Below are positions 1 through 5,306 of a DNA stretch of 5,430 bases, piece by piece. The notes below the pieces were generated by a model. That model did no database searches and was not told the DNA's origin. It saw nothing but the letters and a program-made list of their open reading frames with translations. Source of the DNA: DRYM01 sp964526225 (lineage in GTDB: Archaea; Thermoproteota; Thermoprotei_A; EX4484-217-1); contig CAZGLL010000049.1 of assembly GCA_964526225.1 (NCBI GenBank), forward strand, positions 1 through 5,430, written 5' to 3'. The position numbers were made by a program, and so were the translations under genes. Positions within the stretch are counted from its first letter, which is position 1, and each line of letters starts with the position of its first letter.

Positions 1-46
1 TCCGCGAGGCCCTGCAGGGGGGCCGTGCTGGCAGGGCCGCATAAAA
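1..46. other. GC-rich hairpin at left edge, possible end of a structured RNA
   Basis: Bases 8-15 (GGCCCTGC) pair perfectly with 31-38 (GCAGGGCC), leaving a 15-base G-rich loop; G6 can also pair with C40 across an A-G mismatch. This block is far richer in GC than everything up to the tRNA genes. In AT-rich hyperthermophiles such islands usually mark structured RNAs. On the plus strand it is followed by a T-rich stretch (about 49-67, with five Ts at 62-66), as expected just after an RNA 3' end. Most of the gene would lie outside the window. I see no tRNA, RNase P or SRP signature in the part present, so family and strand are open. Confidence 0.4.
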
Positions 47-196
47 TCCTACCTTGTTCTGTTTTTAAGTTTGAAAAACAACTGCGTCATTAGATGATAC
101 TGATAAAACACTTTTGCCCATTAGCTAGCTTAAACTGACCTATTCTGAAGCTTAGTATATCTATTGCAAACCCTTTCAATGTTTTTCAACGAGACT

Positions 197-1078
197 TCAT
201 AAATCCTGCTGAATTAGTGTTTCTGGGTTTTCTAATGCGTTTTCTGAAGGTTTATTTTGTGGATATATTTTCATGTAGCCTAGGGGTTTCGTTAGTTCAA
301 CTATTTGCTGTGTTACTGTTGTGTATGCTATTTTTCCTCCCATTGTTTGTTCAAGTATCTTTAATGTTTGCGCATACTTTTCTCCGTCATATATTAGTGC
401 TTTTCCCGGCATAACAACTAATACTTTATCCGCAGTTTCGGCTGAAAGAGGAGTAGGTGTTGCTGCGTTGTTGAATGATTCAACAATTACTACGTCGTAT
501 TTCATAGTTAGTATTTTTAATTGCTTATCTGCACAAATTATCGGTTTCGGGTTGTTCATAAGCTTCCCCATTTGATCATGGGTGATAGGTTTCGGTTGTG
601 GATTAAGTTTTTCAGCTAACTCCATGAGCTTTAGCTGTAATGTAGGAATTGTTTGTTCAAGTTGTTCTAAATCTATGTAGTGTTCCGTTACATATGATCC
701 ATTGTTTCTAGGGCATGAAATTCTCATTATACATGCTTGGCTAACGAAGTTCTCTAGCATTGAAAGGTAAAGTCTTACATTCTGGTGGAAATCGGTAGGT
801 GTTGTAAGTATGTCTACGGGGTTTATTTCTTCAATTCTAACTTTTCTGTTCAAATCTTCCCAGTAAAGGTATGCATCGTGTCCTACGAGAATTTTCTGTT
901 CAAAACTTTTCTCAACAGTTTCATATTGAAACCATGCACTATGGGCTGCAATAGGCTTATAACCTATAACCCTATAACCTAAGTTTCTAAAGTATCTTAG
1001 AAGAGACCTACCAACAAATGTTTTACCGGAATCGTAAGGTAGTAAGCCCGTGACCAAAACGGTAAACGCCAACTTCAA
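197..1078 (-). CDS. BioD-like P-loop NTPase of unknown role
   Basis: A 293-residue soluble protein with the plan of the dethiobiotin-synthetase/CobQ-like (SIMIBI) P-loop class. Numbering from the TTG start: the first strand leads into a Walker A-like loop at residues 11-20 (GLLPYDSGKT). A YKPI stretch at 40-43 recalls the YKPV segment of BioD. A hydrophobic strand at 194-200 (YDVVIVE) followed by SFNNAATP resembles the Walker B region, and a strand VLVVMPG follows. The spacing from first Gly to GKT is one residue longer than in BioD, and no biotin genes are nearby, so true BioD activity is not supported. Start: an ATG at 1093 is open but lies inside the best ribosome binding site (GGAGGGTGGG, 1082-1091). 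That site is eight bases before the TTG at 1078, which I prefer; the ATG form would be 298 residues. The gene stands alone, divergent from the tRNA cluster. The residues between about 50 and 185 are not recognised. Confidence 0.85.
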   Translation of the reverse strand: MKLAFTVLVTGLLPYDSGKTFVGRSLLRYFRNLGYRVIGYKPIAAHSAWFQYETVEKSFEQKILVGHDAYLYWEDLNRKVRIEEINPVDILTTPTDFHQNVRLYLSMLENFVSQACIMRISCPRNNGSYVTEHYIDLEQLEQTIPTLQLKLMELAEKLNPQPKPITHDQMGKLMNNPKPIICADKQLKILTMKYDVVIVESFNNAATPTPLSAETADKVLVVMPGKALIYDGEKYAQTLKILEQTMGGKIAYTTVTQQIVELTKPLGYMKIYPQNKPSENALENPETLIQQDL

Positions 1079-1130
1079 ACACCCACCCTCCATTCCTCAA
1101 TTAAGCGTTCTACTAGGGTTAACCTAAAAT

Positions 1131-1140
1131 CTTATTTATA
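1131..1140. promoter_or_regulatory. Putative shared TATA element for tRNA-Met and the NTPase
   Basis: CTTATTTATA lies about 33 bases before the tRNA-Met 5' end, the usual archaeal TATA distance. Read on the minus strand it is TATAAATAAG. A start site about 26 bases downstream (near 1110) would leave a short leader before the NTPase ribosome binding site. The divergent genes may therefore share one TATA element or use two overlapping ones. The tRNA role is the stronger half of this call. Confidence 0.55.
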
Positions 1141-1168
1141 CCCGGAAAAATTTGTTCTCCACGGAAAC

Positions 1169-1266
<98 letters not shown>

Positions 1267-1300
1267 AAAACATTACCTACATTAATGCTTTAACGGCTAA

Positions 1301-1309
1301 GTTTAAAAC
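1301..1309 (+). promoter_or_regulatory. TATA element of tRNA-Thr
   Basis: GTTTAAAAC is centred 30 bases before the tRNA-Thr 5' end. It shows that this gene has its own promoter and need not depend on read-through from tRNA-Met. Confidence 0.7.
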
Positions 1310-1334
1310 CCCACCTAGCTAATGTTAGTTATGA

Positions 1335-1428
1335 GCCGCCGTAGCTCAGCTCGGTAGAGCGCCAGCCTTGTAAGCTTTTAGGCCGAGAGAGCTGGTGGTC
1401 GCGGGTTCAAATCCCGCCGGCGGCTCCA
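1335..1428 (+). tRNA. tRNA-Thr (TGT) with 17-base intron
   Basis: Acceptor GCCGCCG (1335-1341) pairs with CGGCGGC (1418-1424); D stem GCTC/GAGC; anticodon stem CCAGC (1362-1366) with GCTGG (1391-1395); anticodon TGT at 1369-1371; T stem GCGGG/CCCGC. The discriminator is T1425, the usual archaeal Thr identity base, and CCA is encoded at 1426-1428. The acceptor stem is identical to that of the neighbouring tRNA-Met, so identity rests on anticodon and base 73. The intron at 1373-1389 lies between positions 37 and 38. Confidence 0.97.
1373..1389 (+). other. tRNA-Thr intron with bulge-helix-bulge
   Basis: A 17-base intron. The central helix pairs CTTG (1367-1370) with CGAG (1384-1387), with one T-G wobble. 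The bulges are TAA (1371-1373) and AGA (1388-1390). A two-pair inner helix GC/GC closes a six-base loop. It is close to the smallest size that can still form the splicing motif. Confidence 0.9.
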
Positions 1429-1438
1429 AAACCACAAA

Positions 1439-1448
1439 ACATATATAT
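1439..1448 (+). promoter_or_regulatory. Possible TATA element of the small membrane protein gene
   Basis: The alternating AT stretch at about 1439-1448, just after tRNA-Thr, could place a transcript start near 1470, some 45 bases before the GTG start at 1513. This rests on composition and position only. Confidence 0.3.
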
Positions 1449-1512
1449 CCCACCCTATTACGATTTCTAACTCCGAGAAAACAAGAAACCATATCCTCCA
1501 TGGCTGATTTCC

Positions 1513-1692
1513 GTGTCGAATTGGCTCCTAAGAGTATTCGGAATAGCCCCCTTAGCATTAGCTATATTAAGCTATAATTCACAAAATGGAAAATTACTTT
1601 TAGAATTAGCATTAATACTTGCTTTCACAACAATGCTAGCATACATAGTGTATGAAATAGCGAGAAAAATAAAGACAATAATAGGAATCTAA
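1513..1692 (+). CDS. Small two-helix membrane protein, unknown function
   Basis: A 59-residue reading frame from GTG (1513) to TAA (1690-1692), squeezed between tRNA-Thr and tRNA-Pro. The product has two hydrophobic segments: residues about 8-21 (FGIAPLALAIL core) and 28-47 (LLLELALILAFTTMLAYIV core). They are joined by a polar turn YNSQNGK. The tail is basic (EIARKIKTIIGI). Ordered helices with a positive flank are more like a real membrane protein than chance translation. GTG is the only usual start codon after the upstream in-frame stop (about 1469). There is no clear ribosome binding site, which is the main weakness. No family is recognised. It ends about 40 bases before the tRNA-Pro TATA element. 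Confidence 0.5.
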   Translation: MSNWLLRVFGIAPLALAILSYNSQNGKLLLELALILAFTTMLAYIVYEIARKIKTIIGI

Positions 1693-1730
1693 GAGAAGTT
1701 CTCAGCTAAAATAGAGGCGATAGGTAAAAG

Positions 1731-1738
1731 CTTTAAAT
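1731..1738 (+). promoter_or_regulatory. TATA element of tRNA-Pro
   Basis: CTTTAAAT is centred about 37 bases before the tRNA-Pro 5' end, preceded by the purine-rich GGTAAAAG. Confidence 0.65.
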
Positions 1739-1809
1739 CCAAGAAACCAAATCAGAATAGGGCACAGAGCAGGGGCCGTAGTTTAGCCTGGGAGAATGCG
1801 GGGCTTGGG

Positions 1810-1829
1810 ACCGAGTACATCGGCAAGAA
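1810..1829 (+). other. tRNA-Pro intron with bulge-helix-bulge
   Basis: A 20-base intron with a perfect motif. The central helix is CTTG (1804-1807) with CAAG (1824-1827). The bulges are GGA (1808-1810) and AAC (1828-1830). The inner helix CCGA/TCGG (1811-1814, 1820-1823) closes a five-base loop. It shares the heptamer GTACATC with the tRNA-Met intron. Confidence 0.94.
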
Positions 1830-1868
1830 CCCCCGTGGTCCGGGGTTCAAATCCCCGCGGCCCCACCA
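1830..1868 (+). repeat. tRNA-side copy of a 39-base direct repeat (att-like)
   Basis: The 3' exon of tRNA-Pro from position 38 through CCA matches 4845-4883 at 34 of 39 positions without gaps. All five differences are transitions. Weak similarity continues about three bases leftwards into the intron (GAA against GAG). The 3' half of a tRNA gene is the usual attachment site for archaeal and bacterial tyrosine integrases. Confidence 0.75.
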
Positions 1869-2092
1869 AATAAACTCACATGAGCTCTAATACTGTTTTA
1901 ATTGACTCAAACTCATAGGCATAATGCCCACAAAGCTATTATATGGGACTTGTTTAATGAAAATCTATGCTTATTCTCCGTTAATAACGTACTTAGCGTT
2001 TTTGACAAATACTAAATATTAGATATCTGGCATTAGTATTAATGATTATAACACATGTTATATCATAATAATCATGTTTTTCTATAATTACT
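1869..2092. other. AT-rich spacer after tRNA-Pro
   Basis: No gene seen. It contains a small palindrome GGCATAATGCC (1918-1928) and, just past the glycosyltransferase stop, nested AT-rich inverted repeats: TATAACA/TGTTATA (2047-2053, 2056-2062) inside ATGATTAT/ATAATCAT (2042-2049, 2068-2075). These could mark the end of the minus-strand operon transcript, but there is no following T run on that strand, so I do not call a terminator. Confidence 0.4.
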
Positions 2093-3184
2093 CTATCGTT
2101 CATAAACAGCCTCTATTTTTTCAACTATGTTTTTCCAGTCATATTTCTTAACCTCGTGGAATGCAGAAATTGAAATTCTCTTTGAGAGTTTCTTGTCTAG
2201 AAGCAGTTCGATTATCTTTTCAGATAATTTCTCTACGTCACCCTTTCTTACAAGAAACCCTGTCTTACCGTTTTTTATTAACTCCCTTATACCTCCAACA
2301 TCCGAAGCAACTATGGGTGTTTTGGAAGCCATTGCTTCTAAAAGAACTATTCCAAAGGACTCACCATAAATAGAGGGAAGAACAAATACATGTGAACTCT
2401 GATAAATTTTTATGAGCTTTTCTCTCTTTACATTCTCTAATACAGATACATTTTTTTCTAGATTTAGGGTTTTAATTAGCAAGTACACTATAGGAGAAAA
2501 GTAACCGCTACCTACGAGTGTTAAATGAGCATCTTTTACTTCTTGTTTAACTTTTTTAAAAGCCTCTAAAAGAATGTGAATTCCTTTTCGATAAGTAAAT
2601 CTCCCAACGAAAAGCACGCTTTTTCCATCAAATTTTTTAACTCTTGGTGAAAATTCATTAACATTTATGCCGCTTCCTATAATTTCTATTCTCTTCGACG
2701 TGAAATATGATATAAATTTCGCAGCTGCACGACTTACGGCAATTATTTCATCGGCGTTGTTAATATATTTTCTATATGGAAAAAGAACATAAGACGAAGG
2801 CTTCCATAAGTAATCGAAATCATGTAAAAACTGAATAGAATGATTAGTTAAAACCGTCTTTATCCCTAATTTTCTCCCTATAGATATTGAAAGAAGAGAT
2901 ATTGGTGAAAATGCATGATGCCCATGAATTATATCAGGTTTTAATTCCTTAATTTTCCTTGCAAGCTCAGAAGTTTGAGGCACATCTAATACATTTGAAG
3001 TTTTTAGAATAGAGTTTAATCGGATAACATTTAACCCAAGCTGTTTGTCATCAAATTCCGCTTTTTTCGTAATTATAAATACTTCATGTCCTCTTTTTTC
3101 CAGAGCCCTCGCTAAACCCTCTATATGGGTTGTTATTCCTCCTATTTTCGGATAAAAGTAATCACTACAAAGCGCTATTCTCAT
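2093..3184 (-). CDS. GT4-family glycosyltransferase (GT-B fold, PIG-A/PimA-like)
   Basis: A 363-residue retaining glycosyltransferase with two Rossmann domains. In the N-terminal domain, DYFYPKIGG with a double glycine at 15-16 is the usual nucleotide-sugar loop, and HGHHAFSP (87-94) and TNHS (113-116) resemble PIG-A-type enzymes that glycosylate phosphatidylinositol. In the C-terminal domain, GRFTYRKG is at 194-201. The family signature E-x7-E is intact at E275 and E283 (GESFGIVLLEA), with GG at 298-299. No signal peptide or membrane helix is seen, so it is probably a cytoplasmic or peripheral enzyme acting on a lipid acceptor. The ATG overlaps the UbiA stop by four bases (ATGA), with an AGGTGTGAT-like site upstream inside UbiA, so translation is coupled. 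The sugar donor and acceptor cannot be read from sequence. The N-terminal similarity suggests a polar lipid head group, or a polyprenyl-linked sugar given its partner. Confidence 0.92.
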   Translation of the reverse strand: MRIALCSDYFYPKIGGITTHIEGLARALEKRGHEVFIITKKAEFDDKQLGLNVIRLNSILKTSNVLDVPQTSELARKIKELKPDIIHGHHAFSPISLLSISIGRKLGIKTVLTNHSIQFLHDFDYLWKPSSYVLFPYRKYINNADEIIAVSRAAAKFISYFTSKRIEIIGSGINVNEFSPRVKKFDGKSVLFVGRFTYRKGIHILLEAFKKVKQEVKDAHLTLVGSGYFSPIVYLLIKTLNLEKNVSVLENVKREKLIKIYQSSHVFVLPSIYGESFGIVLLEAMASKTPIVASDVGGIRELIKNGKTGFLVRKGDVEKLSEKIIELLLDKKLSKRISISAFHEVKKYDWKNIVEKIEAVYER

Positions 3185-4029
3185 AGTATCACACCTAATA
3201 CTATTAAAGAATACGAAATACTAGCATAAATGTCGAGTACCCTATAAGATCCCACATTGTAAAATGCTAAGTAAAAAATTACTGTCATAATAGAAAATAA
3301 TAATAGCAAAATATAGTTACTGACTATGTAGTATACGGGGAAAAGAGTTAAGGGAAACAAGAGTGAGAAAAAATAGGTAATCTTTTTAGACTTACTTAAT
3401 CCAAGTGTACAAGCAGTTGTTCTTAGTCCAGCTTTTCTATCGCCCTCATAATCTTCTATACCATTTCTCAATTCAAGAATCATGGAAAAATGGAATATAG
3501 ATGTTGCTATAAGAACGTTTAGGAAACTAATCTCTTTAAAGAAGACTGAGGGAAACAGAAAAAGTAAAGAGCCAAAAAAGAGTCCATGAGATATTAGATC
3601 AAGAAACGGTTTAGATTTCAATCTAAATGGTGGAGAAGAATATGAAAAAGAAAGAAAAACAAGAATAGAAGAGAAGAGAAAGACATTTAATCCACGTAGA
3701 AGAGCAAGAAACATACCAATCAACGCTAAAGACAAGGAAAATATAATGCCTTCCATCTGACTTAATTCTCCCATAGCTATCGGGTTGTTCTTCTTCATTA
3801 CCATCAAATCTTCTTTAATATCAAAGCAATTATTTATAGAAAAACTAAAGCCCAAATAAAGAGAAATAAGCCCACAAAACAGTATTGTTTCTAGAATGTA
3901 GGTATCTAACTCTGTAAAGATTATGTACCCTAAAATAGCAATAAGAAAATATCCTAACCAATCTCTTATACGTAGCATTCTTAAATATGCTTTAAAACTC
4001 TGCTTTCCCAAGTCCTTTAGAGACCTCAT
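3181..4029 (-). CDS. UbiA-superfamily membrane prenyltransferase
   Basis: A 282-residue integral membrane protein with about eight or nine hydrophobic helices (roughly 25-41, 46-66, 92-111, 114-131, 146-164, 168-184, 216-234, 238-257, 265-282). The first aspartate-rich motif is at 66-74 as N-N-x-x-D-x-x-x-D (NNCFDIKED), with Asn67 where most members have Asp. The sequence YSSPPFRLK (130-138) is typical of the family. The second motif DYEGDRKAG (193-201) supplies D193 and D197. Such enzymes move a prenyl group from a Mg-bound prenyl diphosphate to an acceptor; archaeal examples include digeranylgeranylglyceryl phosphate synthase. The Asn67 variant and KNNPIAMGEL (80-89) in place of the usual RPIxSG make that role uncertain. 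First gene of the operon with the GT4 enzyme, which suggests a prenylated, glycosylated product. No ribosome binding site precedes the ATG; a TATA element about 21 bases upstream suggests leaderless translation. Confidence 0.9.
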   Translation of the reverse strand: MRSLKDLGKQSFKAYLRMLRIRDWLGYFLIAILGYIIFTELDTYILETILFCGLISLYLGFSFSINNCFDIKEDLMVMKKNNPIAMGELSQMEGIIFSLSLALIGMFLALLRGLNVFLFSSILVFLSFSYSSPPFRLKSKPFLDLISHGLFFGSLLFLFPSVFFKEISFLNVLIATSIFHFSMILELRNGIEDYEGDRKAGLRTTACTLGLSKSKKITYFFSLLFPLTLFPVYYIVSNYILLLLFSIMTVIFYLAFYNVGSYRVLDIYASISYSLIVLGVIL

Positions 4030-4043
4030 TCAACTATATGATA

Positions 4044-4056
4044 GGCAATATAATTT
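4044..4056 (-). promoter_or_regulatory. Putative TATA element of the UbiA-GT4 operon
   Basis: On the minus strand AAATTATATTGCC is centred about 21 bases before the UbiA ATG at 4029. That would start the transcript at or within a few bases of the start codon, in line with the missing ribosome binding site. Confidence 0.5.
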
Positions 4057-4371
4057 CTTGAATGAATTAAAGACCCCCATATCAATATCGTATCGGTAGT
4101 AACAACACATTCAACAAACTAATTTAAGTATTATAAAAGTCTTACTGTTAAAAAACTGTAACTATAGAGAACAAGAAACTTAAATTATAAATTTAGTTGT
4201 ATTTCTAATAAGTATTACTCTATGCATGATAGAACTTAGCTTAAAGACATGTTTTATTCTAAAACTAAAGAGTTGTACATTACGGTTAATAAAATACTCT
4301 GCTTTTAAGCCTATAAGTAAGGTACATGGATTTCTTACTATGTTCTAAGATAGAGGAAAAATAATGAAGAC
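4057..4371. other. AT-rich non-coding stretch between HicB and the UbiA operon
   Basis: About 315 bases with no supportable gene on either strand. It holds an imperfect inverted repeat at 4177-4198 (AACT-AAATT with AATTT-AGTT, one bulged T, three-base loop). This lies about 150 bases upstream of UbiA and could be an operator or a chance AT palindrome. The HicB terminator candidate lies at its right end. Confidence 0.45.
4355..4366 (-). terminator. T-rich terminator candidate after HicB
   Basis: On the minus strand, ATTATTTTTCC with a run of five Ts (4357-4361) follows about ten bases after the HicB stop. Archaeal RNA polymerase commonly terminates at such T runs without a stem-loop. Confidence 0.5.
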
Positions 4372-4611
4372 CTAGGCAATAGCCTTCACTCTCTGAACAC
4401 CAATAACCTTCTGGCGTAGCAATTCCTCTTTTTCCTCATCACTAAGAGTCTCCAGGTACAGCTCTATAGCTTCCTTAACATTCCTCATTACATCATCAAT
4501 GGTGTCACCTTGTGTATGACAACCTGGCAAAGCAGGTACTAAGGCTATGTAACCTCCACTCTCATCCTCTAGGATAACAACATCAAACTCGTAAACTCTT
4601 TCCTTTTTCAT
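4372..4611 (-). CDS. HicB-family antitoxin-like protein, no HicA partner seen
   Basis: A 79-residue protein covering the small HicB beta-alpha-beta fold: YEFDVVILEDESGGYIALVP (7-26), the turn LPGCHTQGDT (28-37), then the helix IDDVMRNVKEAIELYLETL (38-56). In full HicBA systems HicB binds and blocks the HicA mRNA interferase and often represses the operon through a separate C-terminal DNA-binding domain. No such domain is present here. I found no HicA-like frame in the flanking bases, so it is an orphan. Start: an ATG at 4647 would give 91 residues, but it lies in the TATA-like element. The ATG at 4611 has GGAGAGG (4618-4624) six bases before it and is preferred. The gene is richer in GC (29 of 60 in its 4381-4440 stretch) than the UbiA operon. 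Confidence 0.85.
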   Translation of the reverse strand: MKKERVYEFDVVILEDESGGYIALVPALPGCHTQGDTIDDVMRNVKEAIELYLETLSDEEKEELLRQKVIGVQRVKAIA

Positions 4612-4645
4612 GAGCAACCTCTCCAAAAGCAATAAGTACATTATC

Positions 4646-4655
4646 AAATATAAAC
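4646..4655 (-). promoter_or_regulatory. TATA element of the HicB gene
   Basis: GTTTATATTT on the minus strand is centred about 26 bases before position 4625, which puts the transcript start just ahead of the GGAGAGG site. It overlaps the upstream ATG at 4647 and so argues against that start. Confidence 0.6.
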
Positions 4656-4844
4656 CTAAAGCACATAATTCTTTTTAGTACCCCCGTTAAAGAATTGTAA
4701 GAACACTTGGTTTAAATGACATATAAGGACTGTTATTATTATCCATGAATTAATAGCATGTTTGAATTCACACTTTACTTCATGTTTGCCTCCATGTTAT
4801 ATTAACCATACCACAGCTGCATAGGCTCTGTTATATTACTGGAG

Positions 4845-4883
4845 CCCCCGTAGTCCGGGGTTCAAATCCTCGTGGCCCCGTCA
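4845..4883 (+). pseudogene. tRNA-Pro 3'-half fragment (att-like copy)
   Basis: It begins at tRNA position 38, the first base of the 3' exon, and runs to the place of the CCA end, which reads TCA here. It matches 34 of 39 bases of 1830-1868. The five changes are 1837 G to A, 1855 C to T, 1858 C to T, 1865 A to G and 1866 C to T. The two in stems (T stem and acceptor) would give G-U pairs, so they do not break the fold. No 5' half precedes it. It may be the original host 3' half displaced by an integration event, or the remains of another tRNA-Pro gene. Confidence 0.8.
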
Positions 4884-5306
4884 ATAAATTTATTCATTTG
4901 CTATATCGATCTGTTATAGCAGGTTTTTTCTTCTGATCCGAATTCAGAATGGAATTCTCTGGTTGGAAATGGTGATTCTTAAAACAGGCACATTATTCCT
5001 TTTGAGAAACACTCACAAATAGTGCACACAAGTGAGTTGAACTCATAGACTTTTCGTAGTAAGGAGAGCTATTACCTAATAGTGTGAAGATGTAGGCCTA
5101 AAAGAATTCAATGACACCTATTCTGAAGATGTGAAGTTCTAACTTACGCTTTTTTATTAAAATATCATTAAGGAAATCTAATTCTCACCCTATGATGGTA
5201 AAGCGTTCGAAGTTTTAGATGATTATGTTCCAAACTATAGCATCTTATAGAGCAGATATCAGATTTGTGTTGAGTAGGCACATATGTGAAGAGGGTGGGT
5301 CGGGAA
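4884..5306. other. Non-coding stretch after the tRNA fragment
   Basis: About 420 bases without a convincing gene on either strand; the longest minus-strand frame here has no family resemblance and overlaps the start of the right-edge gene. It contains a perfect palindrome TGAGTTGAACTCA (5033-5045), a second weak pair TGAG/CTCA (5003-5015) and two GAATTC sites six bases apart. None has an assigned role. It may be eroded sequence next to the island boundary. Confidence 0.45.
5244..5251 (+). promoter_or_regulatory. Possible TATA element of the right-edge gene
   Basis: CTTATAGA is about 27 bases before 5275 and would start a transcript some 16 bases ahead of the GAGGGTGGG ribosome binding site. 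Confidence 0.4.

Larger units (their letters stand above)
1772..1868 (+). tRNA. tRNA-Pro (TGG) with 20-base intron
   Basis: Acceptor GGGGCCG (1772-1778) pairs with CGGCCCC (1858-1864). The D stem GTTT/GAAT (1781-1784, 1794-1797) has two wobble pairs and is the weakest part. The anticodon stem is CGGGG (1799-1803) with CCCCG (1831-1835), and the anticodon TGG is at 1806-1808. T stem CGGGG/CCCCG, A73 at 1865, encoded CCA at 1866-1868. The intron 1810-1829 lies between positions 37 and 38. Its 3' exon recurs, diverged, at 4845-4883 in the same orientation, so this gene may have served as an integration site. Confidence 0.97.
1869..4844. mobile_element. Candidate decayed integrated element or island between tRNA-Pro and its 3'-half copy
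   Basis: The interval is bounded on the left by the intact tRNA-Pro and on the right by the 3'-half copy in the same orientation, 3015 bases away. This is the arrangement expected after integrase-mediated insertion that rebuilds the tRNA at one end. Contents: the UbiA-GT4 operon, an orphan HicB and AT-rich spacers. No integrase, replication gene or transposase is visible, so the integrase is lost, was supplied in trans, or the interpretation is wrong. A decayed second tRNA-Pro or a local duplication would also explain the fragment. Confidence 0.3.

Noticed and set aside
61..196. C/D box RNA near the TGAT-like sequences at 94-105
   Set aside because: No properly spaced pair of C and D boxes could be found there.
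1346..1558. Minus-strand frame of 70 codons over tRNA-Thr
   Set aside because: It is antisense to the tRNA and the small membrane protein gene. Its residues, such as the PPAGFEPATTS stretch, are a known artefact of translating tRNA T arms.
4612..4844. Possible HicA toxin upstream of HicB
   Set aside because: No frame of adequate length and no GSH or HicA-type motif on either strand.
1903..5048. Similarity between 1903-1918 and 5033-5048 (13 of 16) as a sign that sequence beyond the tRNA was also duplicated
   Set aside because: The distances from the two tRNA copies differ by about 115 bases and the sequence between does not align, so chance is more likely.
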